DNA of 64,000 bases from Chamaea fasciata (GCA_029207755.1 JARCOQ010000016.1:15707307-15771306), one strand, 5' to 3'. Counted from the first letter of the stretch, positions 35,531 through 49,371 are shown. The notes: generated by a model not told the origin, from the sequence alone. Numbers and translations are program-made.

Positions 35531-36036
35531 CAGGAACATAGGGAATGGGAGCCAGAGGAATGGGAGCTGCTGGAGGATGCATCCCGTGGTCCCGCCCTGC
35601 CCAGTGCTCTTCTGTTGGATCAGCCAGAGCTGAGGGCTGCAGGGGGGTGGCCTCAGCCACCGTGGGAGCCCTGGGATCTGCAGGGACACGGTCAGGGGCT
35701 GCCCTCTGTCACCACGCCCGGAAGGAGCAATGAGAGGGTCCCCAGGCTGTTCCCTGAGCCACCCTGTGGGGCAGCCCCATGTCCCAGAGGGGTGCAGAGC
35801 TCCGTCCTTCCCTGCTGCTGCATTGCCTGGGGCCCCCCGTGTGAGCACAGGTCTCAGAGAGCTGTCCCCGCTCGAGCAGGGAGTCATTCATCCTGGGTTT
35901 CTGAGCTCTGAGGCAACAGTCTTGGAAGCAGATCACAGCCAGCCATCCCGGCGTAAGAGGTGACCTGCTAAGGATATTTAAAAGAGATGGAAATTCCATT
36001 GCTTTCTTCTTCCTTGGATAAAGGAGGGTAAAACTT

Positions 36037-36079
36037 AAAAAAAAAAAAAAAAAGAAGAAAAGAAGAAAAAAAAGAGAAA
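36037..36079. repeat. A-rich tract
   Basis: A run of A is followed by GAAGAAAA-type units. Confidence 0.9.
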
Positions 36080-39024
36080 TTCTTAGAAATTGCAAGAATG
36101 TCGAGTTTGGTTTTCAATTTCCCTGCTTTTTTTGGAGATCTTTCTGGCATTTATTGAGTGTTCTAACACTTCAGTGTGAGACTGTGGAACCCTCCTCAAA
36201 GGCTTCCTCTATCTGTGAGGTTCCTTGAGCATCAAAGCTCACCAGGTATTAATGAACCAGACAAAGAATTTAGGATATTTGGGGACAGACTGCTTTCTTC
36301 TCTACTTACACAACTTTCTTCCCTTTGCTAAGAGGATGTCATGAGGAAACCTGGTCTGCAATTACTCTCAATCTCCCAAAGAGACAAATAAGTGAATTTG
36401 TAATGTAGCAAATAGGGAAACAACAAAGAGCTCATTAAAAACCATCAGAGTTTGTCTTTATTCATAACAAAGAAGCATGAGAAGCCAGCAAATCTCTTTC
36501 CTCTCTAAATGTGTCTTTGAAGCCCCCGGGTCCCAGTTTAGCCCTGTTGGGGGATATTTGTGGTACATTTCCCCCCACTCCATAGCATTTTCCTGGGGGA
36601 AACCATCTGTCTTGTTTTTGGCAAACCACCTTGTGCAGCAGCGACTCGCAGCAGTGGTAGATGATGCTCTTTTAGAGGGATTTTGCAAAGCAGCCTGGAA
36701 ATGAGCTCTGAGTGAGGAGGGACTTCCTTGGCCTTTGGTTTGCCGTGTGCCATCGCACCAGAGCTTGGGGCTGTGAGGCTGAGGGAGACAGAGCTGATGT
36801 CCCCATCCTGCAGGGACACAGGCACAGCCAGGCAAGACTCCCACCCTGTACTGAGGGTTTTATCCATGGCTTGGAGATGTCTTGAGCTGGATCAGACATC
36901 ACCCTGACAGCCAGGATCGGGTGGGTCGGGCTGCTGGAGCTCAGGTGCTGGCAGGGCACAGAGGAGGGTCACAATGATGAGGGGTGGCAGCGGGCTGAGG
37001 ACCCTGCCTGCTGCCTGCTCCCATCCATCTCACAAGCACACGTCCTCAGAGAGGCATTCAGAGATTTTTCCAGCCTTCTCCATGACCTGCTAAGGGATCT
37101 CCTGGCCTTTTCCTTGGTGTGAAACAGCTTTTCCCTGTGTTCTCCATACATCACCAGGGATCTCTGCTCATCACAGCAGGATCAGCATCCTCAGTTAGTC
37201 CCTCCAAGCCATCCTGGGCTGCAGGTGAGGGTGCACCTCAGTGCTCTGGCTGATGGGAAATTTGGCTCATATCCTGGCAAATATCCTGGCAAATCTACAG
37301 GTGCCTGATTTGTCTTCCTGAGCAAATACCTACCTGCATCAAATCTGTCTGTATTTACAACCCAGGGTCACCACTGCGTCTTTTTGCCTGCCTCTGCACA
37401 GAGGTGAACACCCACACTGTGTGACTCCCCCATGCGTAGGAGTGGCATGGAAGAGCAATGGACCATGTTTTCCCAAATCAGCAGCTTCTGAGAATCCTGC
37501 CCATCTTGACCCCAAGGCTTGAAGGCAAAGGACAGCTTCTCAACCTGCTGTTGCCTGTTGCCAAGGAGGAGGTAGAAAAGCATGACATCATCCATGCTCT
37601 TTGCTTTGAAAAGCTGGGTGTCAGCCTGGGGCAGGGATTAGAGTTTCCTGCTTGAAATTCCTACCAAAGCATTGTCAGTACAATCCATCCCCACACAGAG
37701 CAAGCTGAGTTTTCAGTGTTTTCCAGTGTTCCCAATTATTCAGATGCTCAGGTAGGGGTGGTTGGAGCTAAGGTACAAGAGAAGGAGCTGCACAGGGTCA
37801 CAGAGTCTGCCTGACACTGTGTTCCTGCACTGAGCACAGCCAGGTAGGGCAGGACACAGATGCGTTCACCTACACTTGGCATTCTCCAGTGCCAGGAACC
37901 ATGGTCCAGGAGCTGCAGTTCTCTGCTGCCTCAATGAATGAGGGGCTGGATGTCCTGTGCTGCTACCAAACCCAGGGATGCTCCCAAGGCAGGTCTCACA
38001 GTGCCTGTGTCCATCAGAGCACATCTCAGTGGCTAGGACAGGCTCATGGCTCATGCTCTCCCAGGACAAGGCAGCTCTATTCCCATGGCACGTGTTCCTG
38101 TGCTGCCCCAGGCCAGTGGAGCACGGCCCTGCTCCCCAGCCTGGCCAGCAGCGAGCGAAGCCCTGTTCCACTTATTAAAAACAAAATTGCTGGGGGGAAG
38201 GGAGAGAAGGCAGAGAAAAAGTGAAGTATTGAGAAAACACTTCTTTCATTCATACGTTGTTTACTGAAATAAATACTTCATTATTAGGCCTTTTTTAGGG
38301 TATTTTTTTAAAGCCAGTGCCACAAAGTCCCCAGTGTTCGGGCCTGTGAATGTGCCGGATCACCTCGGCCCGTGGTGCCCGTGTCCTGCTGCTGGGAGGT
38401 GCTGGAGAGGAGCTTTCCCAGTCTTTGGGAGAAACCTGGGGGCTGCACATGTCTGGTTTTGCCCAGGTTTGCTGAATCCCTTATCCTCTTTGCTGGATGG
38501 TGTGTTCTGGGTCACCAAGGCAGCTTGTGCTCCAAATGAGGCAAAACCTGGTAACTGAGGCAAGGAAGGATTTGGGATTTCGTTTATTAAAGCTCTGCTT
38601 TCTGTGGTCTCTGGTCCTAATCTAGCTCCCAAGCCTAAATCGCACAAGGCTACTAAAGCACTCTGGACTTGAAGCCCACCACATTCTGCTGTTGGGGTGA
38701 AGAAGGTGAGAGCTGGTGATTCCCACGGAGACCTCACACTGTCCTACAGCAACGCCAGAGCTCCAACAATCCCTGTTCTCCCCACTTAGAATGAGCTGAG
38801 GCCTCCTCTCCCCTAGTGCCTGTTACCTGAGATATGCTCCACATTTATCTTCCCTCTTAAGTGAGGGTTAATCCAATGGAAGGGCTGCGATCCCTGGATT
38901 GCTCCTGTGTGGCCGAGCTGGGAGCCTCTGTTCCCTCTCGCATCCTCTCAGCTCCATTGCTCATTGGGGGTTTCAGCCCTGGCAGGTTTGTCCTTCTGAA
39001 ATCCTTTTCTCCCTTCCTTTTCCT

Positions 39025-39048
39025 TTCTAGCTCTAGCTCTAGCTCTAG
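39025..39048. repeat. CTCTAG microsatellite
   Basis: Three perfect and one partial CTCTAG unit within a pyrimidine-rich stretch. Confidence 0.9.
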
Positions 39049-40339
39049 TTTTCCTTCTTCTGATTGTTCCTGGGCTTGCTTTCCCCCCACACTGCTTTTC
39101 CCATACTCACCACTTGTTTGCCCTGATTTCCCTCTGTTTTCTTTGTTGCTTACTCACTGCTTTTTCTCTTTGGGCTCCTCACGCTTTCCCTGTCAGCCAG
39201 CCTCGCTGTGATCCGTGGTCGGAATAGCCTATTCCCATGGCGGCTCAGGAAGAATGCAGCGCATTCCTGTCTCCCCTCATGCCGTTATCTCGGTTCTGCC
39301 CCTTGGCTGCCCACCACGAGGCTGAAGTGGTGCTGGCAGCAGCGTGTCTGTTCTTGGCGACAGGCGGCTGTCCCGGGCTCAGCCCTGCCTGCAGCTTGTT
39401 TTCCTGCCTGACCCTGGGCATGGCGCTGGATCCCAGCTCCTCGCTGCCGAAAGCTGGGATGTGCAGGGAGCTGCCAGCCCGGCAGCCACTGTGCAGACCA
39501 CACAGGCCCGGGTGGAAGGTGCCAAGTGAGCAGAAGGCACTGGACATGGGAACCTGGCTGGCCCCATCTGGTTGGTGGAGCTGGCACCCGTGACTGCTGC
39601 TGCACTCTGCCTTGTGCTTCGGGTTCGGTTATGAAGAAGTGTTTTAAGGGAACGATTTTCATGAAGGTTATTTGAAGTGTCATAGTGTAATATTTCCTCT
39701 TTGAGTGGTCTCGAGTGGTGTGGAGGTTCTCCCTGTATGGCTGGGCATGGAATCCCTGCTGTAGAAGTGCCTCCTAGCATTGGTGCTGTCGCTGCTGTGG
39801 GCAAGCAGCCAGATGACCTGTCCCCATCCATGGGGTCCTCACCTCCTGGCACCAAGCGCCGTGGTCCTGGTGGAGCTGCAGGGCTCAGGGGAGTGTCGAG
39901 CTGCCGACTGACCCACCCCACTGCTCCTGATCCAGTGCATGGGAGTGCTGCTATTGCACAGCTCACTGAGAGCCTGGTGCTGTTCCCACAGCTGTCCACA
40001 GTCATGTGGGGCTGTCCCCAGGACTCTCTGTGTGACATTTGTCCCTTTGCCAGTCAGCCAGCACAAAGTGAGTTGTCATCAGCTTTTTGGAAGGCAAAGA
40101 GTAGCAGCACCATGAAGACAGCGGGCTCAGAGCTCCTCCAGGTTTCACGACCCTACTCGAGCTGTCTCACTCCAGAGAAGTCTTGGAGCTCTTTCTCTTC
40201 AGAGACCAGGAAGCTCTTAGCCTGAGTGAGGGAAAACAAGGAAAATGAGGCCCTGAGTCTTGCAGTGGAAGGGGAGGAATGTGAGAGCCTGGGAGCTCTG
40301 GGGGCCTGTGGGAGCGAGGGGATGCTGTGGACAGGCTGA

Positions 40340-40560
40340 GCTGCGTGCACTGCCTCGGCAGCTTCCCGTGGGTGAGCCAACCTTGCCGAGAGCATCACCG
40401 CTCCCCTGCCGCCGGTGCCAGCCGCGGGTCCGAGGTGAGACACGGCCCCCGGCCCGGCTGTGCCCGGCGCAGGTCCCGGCCGGGCCGGCGCGGTGTTGAA
40501 ACGAAACGCGAGGCGCTTTGTCTCAACTGGGAGCGCTTTAAGCCCTCGCTCGGGAACAAT
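40340..40560. promoter_or_regulatory. CpG cluster, possible alternative promoter in intron 2
   Basis: This is a dense CpG stretch (GCCGCCGG, CCGCGGGTCCGAG, CCCGGCCCGG, GGCCGGCGCGG, ACGCGAGGCGC) within a low-CpG intron. Donor-like GTGAGA follows CCGAG at about 40434 on the + strand, so it could supply a noncoding first exon for the short ANKFN1 isoform starting at 58795. No direct evidence of transcription. Confidence 0.4.
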
Positions 40561-42351
40561 GGCCAAGCTATGGGGTCATTTGTTCTGGTATTTCAGCAGC
40601 TCCTGATGATTTATGGGATGTTTTGTTCTGCTGCTTGTCTTAGCTTCCCCCTCTCCACCCTCCCCATCTCCATCCCTTCTCCATTTCAGCTCCTCCTCCC
40701 CCTGCTCCCAATTCCCCTAATAGCTGTGGAGCCTCTGTGCCTTATGAAGTCATGGTATCTGTGACTTATTGAATTAGCCGAATGGGAGCTGGGCTTGCAC
40801 ACTGCGCCGGGCTATGCCAGGATGTCCGGGCTCCCGGGGAGCCGGCCCTCGGCAGCTTCCCCGGTGTGGCAGGTGGACATGACCATCAGCAGGACGCTGT
40901 AGTTGGTTTAGAGGTCGTAAATGTGGTCAAGAGGAGCCGCAGCCCCAGCGAACAAGGAGGGCTCTGTGCGTGTGTGCAGGGACACTCCTGGGGCAGGGGC
41001 TCTGCTAGCTATCCTGGTGCTGCCATCCTGGCACCCCACCTCTCTGGGAGTGAGGTGGATGCCAGTTAGGGAGCCCCAGAGTTCCTGGTGTTGAGCTACA
41101 CATGGGACAGCGCGGTTCAAGAGCTTGGTTGTGTCCCCAGCAGCCTGAGAATAACAATGGCCAGTGCCTCTGGATGTGCTGAAGGAGTAGGGGCTCACAT
41201 ACCCCTCCCCAGAGCTGGAGGGATGGTGATTTAACAGTGACTGTGAGGGACATGCTGATGGGGGTGGGGAGGAGCGAGCCCTCCGAACATCTCCCTGAAA
41301 GTCAGGTTAACCTCAGGAGAGCATTGCAAAGGAATAATTTGCTTGTGAGCGATCACCTTTTATCCTCCTTTTCTGAGTTGCCTGCAGACAGGCAGAGGCT
41401 GGAGGGCCACTGCTGGTCCCGGTGGGACTGACATGGTGCTGCAGCCGATCTTTAGCCCAGAAGCCAGAGGAGCCTCGGTCCCTGCAGCTCTGCTTCTGCT
41501 GCCTCATGCTGCCAGCAGGGAGCCGGGAGCATCCTGACCTGTGGGTGCGGATGGGAGAGATCTTGTCCCTCCACTCCTGATGCCACAAGCCTCCGGGAGC
41601 CCAGTTTTTCTCGTCTTCTCAGGAGAGGTAGCTCAGCTTGTGATTATGATGAGGCTGGAGAGGTTGGGAGCAGAGTGAGACCTGGATCCTCTCTGTGCTG
41701 CCACAGGCTCCAGCAGGTCCGGCACTCTCATCCCCATTTATTTCTCAGGTCACTGCAGTGGGAGAAATTGAGCCCTCTGGGGAAGCAACAGAAGGAAAAT
41801 GTTCAGGGAAGACTGATGTCCAGGTTCTCCCTTTCTGGGACCAGAGCCCTCAGCCAGATCCCTTCCTCTCTGAGAGCACAGGCAACAAATAACATTTAAA
41901 AGACAAATATAAAATATTGTGCTGATTTGGTGCTCTGGCAGCTTCCCTCTGCTGGTAGCTGATACCTCCAATAAGATTATTTCTCAGTCCATTACCCTCA
42001 GCACACTTTAATTTCTCTTACATAGCCCAGTTGCCTGATTTGTTTTGTTTTATTGTCAACATCCCTCTGGCATTTCCCGGCCAGGATCTGCAAAGCAGGA
42101 TGGATGCCTTGGTCCCTGCTGAAGAGTATGGAGGATGGTCTTCATCCCGCAGGATCTCCACTGGTTCTTCTCCATAGACGTGCCTCTGCCTGGATGGTGC
42201 CAGTGGATTTCCACAGCAGGCAACCTAAGCCACATGGATATACTGGGGGAATTGCAAAGATGTCACAATCCTTGGTATGAAAGGGAAACCTCATGGGTAT
42301 CTAAATCTCAGTGCAAGTCAAGCCTTTCCACTCCACCTGGTATTCCCATGG

Positions 42352-42835
42352 AATCATAGGAAGGTTTAGGTTGGAAGAGACCTTAAAGCTCATCTCATTC
42401 CACGCCCTGCCATGGGCAGGGACACCGTCCACTATCCCAGGTTGCTCCAAGCCCTGTCCAACCTGGCCTTGGACACTGCCAGAGATGGGGCAGCCACAGC
42501 TCCTCTTGGCACCCTCTGCCAGGCCCTCACCTCCTTTGCAGGGAAGAAATTCTTCCCAATACCCAATCTAAATTTTCCTTCCTTCAGCCTAAAGCCATTC
42601 CTCCTTGTCCTATCACTTCCTGTCCTTCCAAAAATTGTCTCTGCAGCCTTCCTGCAGGTTCCCTTTAGGCACTGGAAGGGGCTCTGATGTCTCCAAGAGT
42701 TTTCTCCAGGCTGAACACCCCCACCCCCAGTCTGCCTCCAGGGCAGAGGGGCTTCAACCCTTGGAGCATCTTCATGGCCTCCTCTGGGGTGTCTCCAACA
42801 AGTCTACGTCTTTCTTGTGTTGCATTCTTAATTTG
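42352..42835 (-). repeat. CR1 LINE copy, about 480 bp
   Basis: In complement: 'gaaggtttaggttggaagag', 'catgggcagggacaccgtcc', 'ctggccttggacactgccag', 'ctcctccttgtcctatcact', then the 'ggctgaacacccccaccccc' block. Confidence 0.92.
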
Positions 42836-44829
42836 CTGTAAAAAGCTGGTTTTTGTGAGCTTTGAAAAATGAATATACGCCATTACATACGGGTTGTTAA
42901 GCATGGCTGCAGAACAGCTGCTGAGATGAGCAGAGCTCTGTGAAACACCTCTTCTTGGTATTATCAGGAGGGGCTCTGGCCCACTGCCCCAAAAAGAGCC
43001 ACCATCACCTTGGGTGGGACTCTGGTTTGTTGAGCTGTGGTCTTTGTACAAACCCTGCAGGTTTCTGAGCACGGGGTTGTTGAGGGCCCTGAGAGGGTAG
43101 GGACTGCAGGATGACCTGGCACCATGGTTACTCACCTCTTCCCCTGGTCTTGCTTCTCTTCTCCACCCCCAGACTCCACGTCTAAGATGACAGCCCAAAC
43201 TGACTTACCAGAGCTTCACCCACTGCAGAGAGGGCTGGGGTACCTGTGGTACCCGTGGCTTCTCCTGGTCCACTGAGCAGCTGAGGACAAGAGCTGGCCC
43301 TCCTTGTCCCTCAGCTTCTCACTCTTTAAAAGGAGCATGGCAATGCTAACCTCCTTTTTCAGGCACTCTGGGATTCCTGCCCATGGAGAGGGACTGGGAA
43401 AAGATGATCTTTCAGGTCCTTTTAAACTCAAACCATTCCAGGATCCTCTGACTCTATGAGAGCTACTGGTGAAAGAGCTGCTGTTGCTCTTGGACACCTG
43501 GCATCTGGGGTCCTGGGCTGGCCATCCCCCAGACCCAGAGCTGACTTGTGGACTTCCTCTAAGCTCCAGGCTGGCAAGTCAAGTTTTCTTGGTAGGCTTT
43601 GTACATCATCTTGTGCTGAGACTGTGGCTAAGAGCACCAAGATCAAGGTTTCTGTACGGGAAATGGTGTCCAGAGAGGCTGAAACTTCTGCCCAGGGAGC
43701 AGGTTCTAAAAAAAGTGTCTTTTTTTTATCCCCAAACAGTGTTCTTATTCTTAAGCATCTTCACTGGGGAGGAGGAGAGAGTTACCATGGTCAGAGGCAG
43801 TGACAGGAGCAGAAGTAATCTGGGGAGATGCAGGCGGGTAGAATCTTAACCTGAATTCTTTTAGGTTTAAATGTCAGTGTGCGCCAGGCCCTGCAGTCGT
43901 AGGGTGCTCACTCCCCCGGTGTGCTAGAGCCATCAGCCTCTGCAAGCCTGGCCTGTGCCACAGGACACAAGTCCTGAAGCAGTGATCCATCAGAGACTGC
44001 TGGCAGATGAGTCCCTGCTGTCCCAGGCCAAGGACCAGCCCCAAGGACAGAGGCACCTGCTGAGGCTGGGCTGTGGTCCCGGGAGGGGCTGCTCTGCCCC
44101 TGGAACTCCTTGGGAAGTGGGACCAGGCGATGGCAAGGGTTTGCTGGTGCAGGTTCTTCGAGGTCTGACATGTGCCTTGTCCCTGCCTGTGCCCCATCCT
44201 CCTGCTCCATGCTCCCTGCCCGAGCCAGGCTTCAGAGCCAAGCCCTGCTGTGCCCATGGGTCTGTGCGGGCAGGCGACCTGGATTGGGTTTCCTGTGCCC
44301 TGGAATCCTGCAAAGCACTGGGCCAAATCCTGGGAAGCAAGAAGGCTGCTTTTGGACACAGATAAACTGCTGTGACATTTAGTCAGTGCTCCTGCTTTCC
44401 CTGTCTGTGCCTGGTGTCCTGCTGCTGTCCAGCTGGGGTGTGAGGGGAACCTCAACACTGAGCACACTGCTGGAGCTCTGTGAGCAAGGAGGTGGAATTC
44501 CCTGATCTCTTTGCAAGTGGAAGATGGATTCTGCCAAGAGATCCCATCCTCCCAGCACAGTCTTGGCCCTGCTCTGCCCTGGTCATGAGCTCTGGAAGGC
44601 TCGTGGCAGGCAGGAAAGTTTTGCTTTTGGAGCAGAGCTCAACTCGGGTGAACTTCACATGAACTCAAAGTTTCTTTGGCCGTTTTCTTTCCTGATGATG
44701 CAGGCAGGTCAGGATCAGGATCCTGCACAGCACAGGGACCCAAGGTTGCCTTCCTCATGCACCAGCATGATCACCTCATCCTTCTGAAGCACAAGGACAA
44801 CTTTAATCTCTGCTCTCTGTGACCAGGGA
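42836..44829. other. Unassigned intronic sequence
   Basis: Only a CR1 3' scrap at 43388-43460 was seen. Confidence 0.4.
43388..43460 (+). repeat. CR1 3'-terminal scrap
   Basis: 'gggaaaagatgatctttcag', 'gtccttttaaactcaaacca' and 'ttccaggatcctctgactct' match the CR1 3' end in sense orientation. Confidence 0.6.
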
Positions 44830-45100
44830 CAGGACCCACGGAACAGCTGGAGCTGTGCCAGGGGAGGCTCAGGCTGGATCTCTCAAAAAGGTTTTTTCCC
44901 CAGAGGATTCAGGCACTGCCCAGGCTCCCCAGGGAATGGGCACAGCCCCGAGGCTGCCAGAGCTCCAGGAGTGTTTGGACAGCGCTGCCAGGAATGCCCA
45001 GGGTGGGATTATTGGGGTGTCCATGCAGGGCCAGGGGTTGGACTTGCGACCTTTGTGGGTCCCTTCCAGCTCTGGCTACTCCAGGATTCTGTAATTCTTG
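44830..45100 (+). repeat. CR1 LINE 3' fragment
   Basis: Direct orientation: 'ggaacagctggagctgtgcc', 'caggctggatctctcaaaaa', 'ctgccagagctccaggagtg', 'tttggacagcgctgccagga', 'cttccagctctggctactcc' and 'aggattctgtaattc'. Same subfamily as 309-595. Confidence 0.9.
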
Positions 45101-46082
45101 GTGTCCAGGCAGGAACACCAGCAGACAGATGGAGCTGTTCCTGTGTGCCAACGGCGACTGCGCTCCTGTGACTGTTGCTCTGTTGCTCTCCCTGGTCCCA
45201 GGGGATGGTGGGCACCCCATTGCAGCACCAGGGCTTTAGTGGCCTGCTCAGGGTCACCCAGATGGTCTATGAGAGAGTTAAATCCCCCACCTCATGATGC
45301 TCTCACACTTTACCTGGAGATCGCTCTTGCTACCTCTCTTGTCTTTATTCAGACCACAGAAAATTGGGGTAGTGGAGCTAGGGAGGCCCTCAGGGCTGAG
45401 GGCTTGTTGGATCAGTGGTGGGAAGGTGTGATTGCAGCATGATCCACTTGTGCAAACACAGGGACGAGCTGTGGCATCCTGGGCCAGCATGTGGCAGGGC
45501 ACAGTGGGAACAGCGGGGTTTTCCAGATCTGTGAGCGTCCTGGTCCTGAGGAAGCTCTTGCAACAGGGTGAGGAGCATGGTGGTCAGAGCTGGGTGTCTG
45601 AGGAGCATGAGGGTGTCCCCACCCCTCACCCCACTGCTCAGGGGATGAAGAGAAGGAGGAAGGAGGCAGTAGCACCCACCATGTGTTGGGGCTACCAGCT
45701 CTGGAGATGTTTCCCAGCCTCTTGGTGATGGAAGGGCCCAAGCTGGCTGTGTGTGGCTCAAAGGTCCTGCTTGGTGTAACTGTGAGCCCGGAAGTCCAAA
45801 GGGCTTTGGGAGATCTTGGACGTGGTCTGTCCTCTTGCCCCCCTTGGCATCTCCCATCTCCAGGGCCACCTGCAGCCATTGGCCCCTGCCACCCTGGCTC
45901 TTCTGAGCTGCGGGGAAGTCATCCCTGTGAGCTGCCTGGAGGGACAAGGAGGGCACCACAGCTCACAGCTCACAGCTCACCCTGTACAGCACTTCCCAGT
46001 GGAAGTTTCTTTGCTTTTACCTTTGCCAGGCTTTAACTGTTTGGGCTGGATTGTTCCATACTTTTCTGCTGCAGGCTGAACT

Positions 46083-46180
46083 TTCTCCTTTTTTTCCTCT
46101 ATTTTTCTCAATTTTCAGCAGAAGATTGGGGAAAAATGGTAGCTTTGCCAATTTCTTTTTTTTTTTTTCTTTTCTCCTGT
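46083..46180. repeat. T-rich low-complexity tract
   Basis: Several runs of 6 to 14 T with C interruptions. Confidence 0.85.
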
Positions 46181-46724
46181 CTCTTTGTTTGAGGGCTTCT
46201 GGTGTCTCCACTTTTTGAAAAAGAGACTTGAAATTTGGCAGGGATGCTGCATTCCTGCTGGAACTCAACATGGATTTGGTCAAATGGTTAGCCACTAGGA
46301 AGCGTGGCTAGGCATGCCTGGAGGAGCTCTTCAGGGACCAGCTGCTGGTGTCCCCATCTGCAAAGGGACTCTGACCACCCTGTGTCCTCCTGTCCCTTTC
46401 TCTAGGGACACCTCCTTGCCCACACAAGTCCAGGTCAGGAGTGGTGGCTGAAGGAGCTGTTTCCCAATAACAAGTCTCAAAAGCAGTGTACCCAAGACGA
46501 TGTTGTCTTTGCCCCCATTTCCCACGCATGGCACTGGCTGTGGGTATCACCTGCCTCTCACCTTCAGCAGAGAGAAGAAGCAGAGTTCAGGCCAGCTTGA
46601 GCAGTGCCTTGAGGGGAGGAGAAGCTGAGGAAATGCTCCTGTCATGTGAGACCTGGGAAAGGGTGTCTGTAGACCTGCCTGTCCCATGGGTGAGCTCAGC
46701 AGCATCACATCCATGCATGGAGGG

Positions 46725-46775
46725 ACAGAATCATTACAGCTGGGAAAGACCTTCAAGGCCATCAAGTCCAGGCGG
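46725..46775 (-). repeat. CR1 3'-terminal scrap
   Basis: 'acagaatcattacagctggg' and 'aaagaccttcaaggccatca' in complement. Confidence 0.6.
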
Positions 46776-49371
46776 AGAAGGGCCTGGTAGCTGGAGGTTT
46801 GACATGGTGATCCCTATGGTTTTCAAAGTTGCTCCTTTATATTAGAGTGGAAACTTTTTCTAATTGCTGTCCTGGGGGCTTTGGAAATTCCTCCACAGAC
46901 ACTATTATCTTCAGCTGGGGTTTCTCTCCTTGATGGTATCTCAGAGCTCTCTGCGGAGAGAGGAATGACACATGAGCTGGGAAAGCTCTGGTCTGATGAA
47001 GGAGCAGGCATGCCCCAGCTGGAAGGAGGCCCTGCTGGTGGTTACTGTCCCCAGTTAGTGCGGTTACAAGAGTGCTTGGGCACTTGTAGGGCGTTTTCTA
47101 GCAAAATGGTGGAAAAAACTGGCTTCTCCTCTCAGACTGCAGGCTTTGGACCCTGACTCCATGGAGAAACTGTTGTAGTTGGGTGGTAGGGACCCAGCCC
47201 CTCTGGTGTTGCTCACGAGTTGGGTGGTGCTGGCATGAGACCAGCCCCAGGGCAACGTGGTGGGGTGGTCAGAGAAGATCCCAGTGGGTGCTGGGCAGGG
47301 AGCTGGTCTGGAGCAAGCTGGGAGCAAATCCTGGCATAAAGCTGTGCCAGGCAAGGGGTTTGCCAGACTGGGACATGCTGGTCCAGGGAGATCCCAGTGG
47401 GGGTGGCTGTTCTTGGTAGCTGTGCCAGAGACAGTCTGTGGGCAGTAGCCAGCGTGCCCAGCACTGCTGGCTGTCTCCTGCTGGGTGCCTTCCAGCAGGA
47501 AGCGGGTTTCTGACTCCAGTAACACTTCCCAGCTGGGCAGCAGCTCTGGAGCCGGGTGTGTGCGTCTGTCTGCTCTTCCATTGTGACTTGGCCAATGTCT
47601 CCTCCTCCCCGCCGAGATCAGTGGCTGTGGGCTCCCTTTTGTAACCCCTTTGGGTGCAGCTCTGCAAGTCTTCAGCCTGGTTTCCATCAGAATGCTGGTC
47701 CCATCTGGCTGGATGTCTTGGGTGGGACAATGGAATGGAGGTGGGTTTCCACCAGAAGGAACATCGCAGTGATGGACTGGAGGAGTGGGAAGTACAGGTG
47801 AGATGTAGGTGGCTGAAGATGGAGCCCAGCCGTAGGCATGGGGGAGTGAGCTCAGAGGACTCCCAGAAGACCTTCTTGGGCCATTTTTCTACCATTTGAT
47901 GGTTCTAGAGAAAAGGTGCTTTCCGCCGGGAGGTGCGTCCCGGTGGCACGTCCTTCCCGGTGGCACCAGGTGGCGCAGGAGGTTAGAGGATTCGGTTCTC
48001 TGCAGGTCTGGTCAAATGGATTGGCTCCCACTGCTGTGATGAGTCTGCAGGTCTCAGCCCCCAGCACGCGGAGCTGTGCCCCCACGCCAGGCCAGCCTCA
48101 GCCCCAGGGCAAGGCAGTGGGGACGGGGCTCCCTGGAGCCCTGTTTCCAGCAGAGAACCAGCTCACCCAAGCTTTGAACCATAGTGGGGGGCCTGAGTGT
48201 GGACCCCACCATGCCAGGAAAAGGCACAGTGATGCTCTCAGGGGAAGAGCCCTGGTGGTGTCAGGGGAGTGAGGAAACAGTGGAACAATACCCTGGGGTG
48301 AGGCCATGACAAAACACATGACCTTCCTCTGGCACAAGGTCAAGCTATCTTGGGCATAGCCAGGCGAGTGCTTCTTCCTGGCTCCTGGAAGGTCCTGGGC
48401 TTTTTGGTGGCCTGCAGGTACATGTCAGCAGCCCTCAGAGCTGCTGGGACACTGCCATCGCAGCCCCCTTCCTTCTCTCAGTGGAACAGCTTCTGGCCCC
48501 ATGGCCTCTGCCCTGCTCCCTCCTCAAAAGTGTGTGTCAGAACCCAAGGAAAGGGACAGGACCAGGCTTGGGTGAGTGTGACCTTACATCCCTTCTCACT
48601 CCTCCCAGCATGCCAGCTGTGCCCTGGACATCTCTGTGCTGAGCACCTACCTCCTACTCCTGTTGGATCCCAAGTGGGCCCCTGTGAACCCACAGGGATA
48701 CTTCTTCTCCCTTCTTTTGCCTTCAGTGATCTTTGATTTCAGTTGTCGAATGACTCAGCTCCTGCATTTGATCCCCTGGAGCGGGTTTGCACACATGCAG
48801 CTGTGGCAGGAGCGCTGCTCATTCCTGGTAGGCCAGGCTGGGATAGGGTTTCCTCCTGGCAGAGGGGCAGCGAGTCCCCACGGCTCATCTGCTTCCCCAT
48901 GTGGAAGTCTGATTTAAACAGGGTGGTGTGAGTGGCTTGAAGGTGTCTCCTAGAGCTCTGCTGACCTGCTCCAGCATCTGGGCTTGTGAGACCCTGGCAG
49001 GATGGGAGTGGAGCAGAGCAGATGCTCTCTGGTCCCTCTGTCTGCCTGCTCACCTATCCCTACCTGCATAGGTCTGGCTGGTTGCTGGTGCTGGAAGCAT
49101 CAGGCACATTTGGGTGTGGGGCTAAACGCTGGTTCTGGCAGTGGGTGTGGGACACAGTCAAGTGGAAGGTGATACCACGCAGTTCCCATGAAGGGCAGTC
49201 TGGGCACTGACCTTTAGCTCTTGCCCCTTCTTGCTGCCTGTTCTCTGCAAGCAGCTCTGGTCTGGAGCAGCTCCTGACTCAGCAAGGAGCAGCCAGCAGT
49301 GGTTCTGAGCTCCATTTGGGGTGCTGGGCTCCCTTTCTTAGGGGGCCAGGCAAGCACAAGGTCACAAATCC

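Larger units (their letters stand above)
35531..42351. other. Intronic stretch with A-rich tract and a CpG cluster
   Basis: It holds an A/GA-rich tract at 36037-36079, a CTCTAG microsatellite at 39025-39048 and a CpG cluster at 40340-40560. No exon or CR1 was recognised with confidence. Confidence 0.45.
45101..49371. other. Intronic stretch, little recognisable
   Basis: A CAGCTCA short tandem lies at 45957-45980, a T-rich tract at 46083-46180 and a CR1 scrap at 46725-46775. No exon was recognised. Confidence 0.45.

Noticed and set aside
35061..35887. Phe/Pro/Ser-rich and Gly/Lys/Glu-rich frames over the TTCCC tract
   Set aside because: They are direct translations of the simple repeat and have no independent coding support.
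40498..40507. Interferon-response-like GAAACGAAAC
   Set aside because: Spacing between the GAAA units is one base and not the usual two, so it does not fit the ISRE/IRF pattern.
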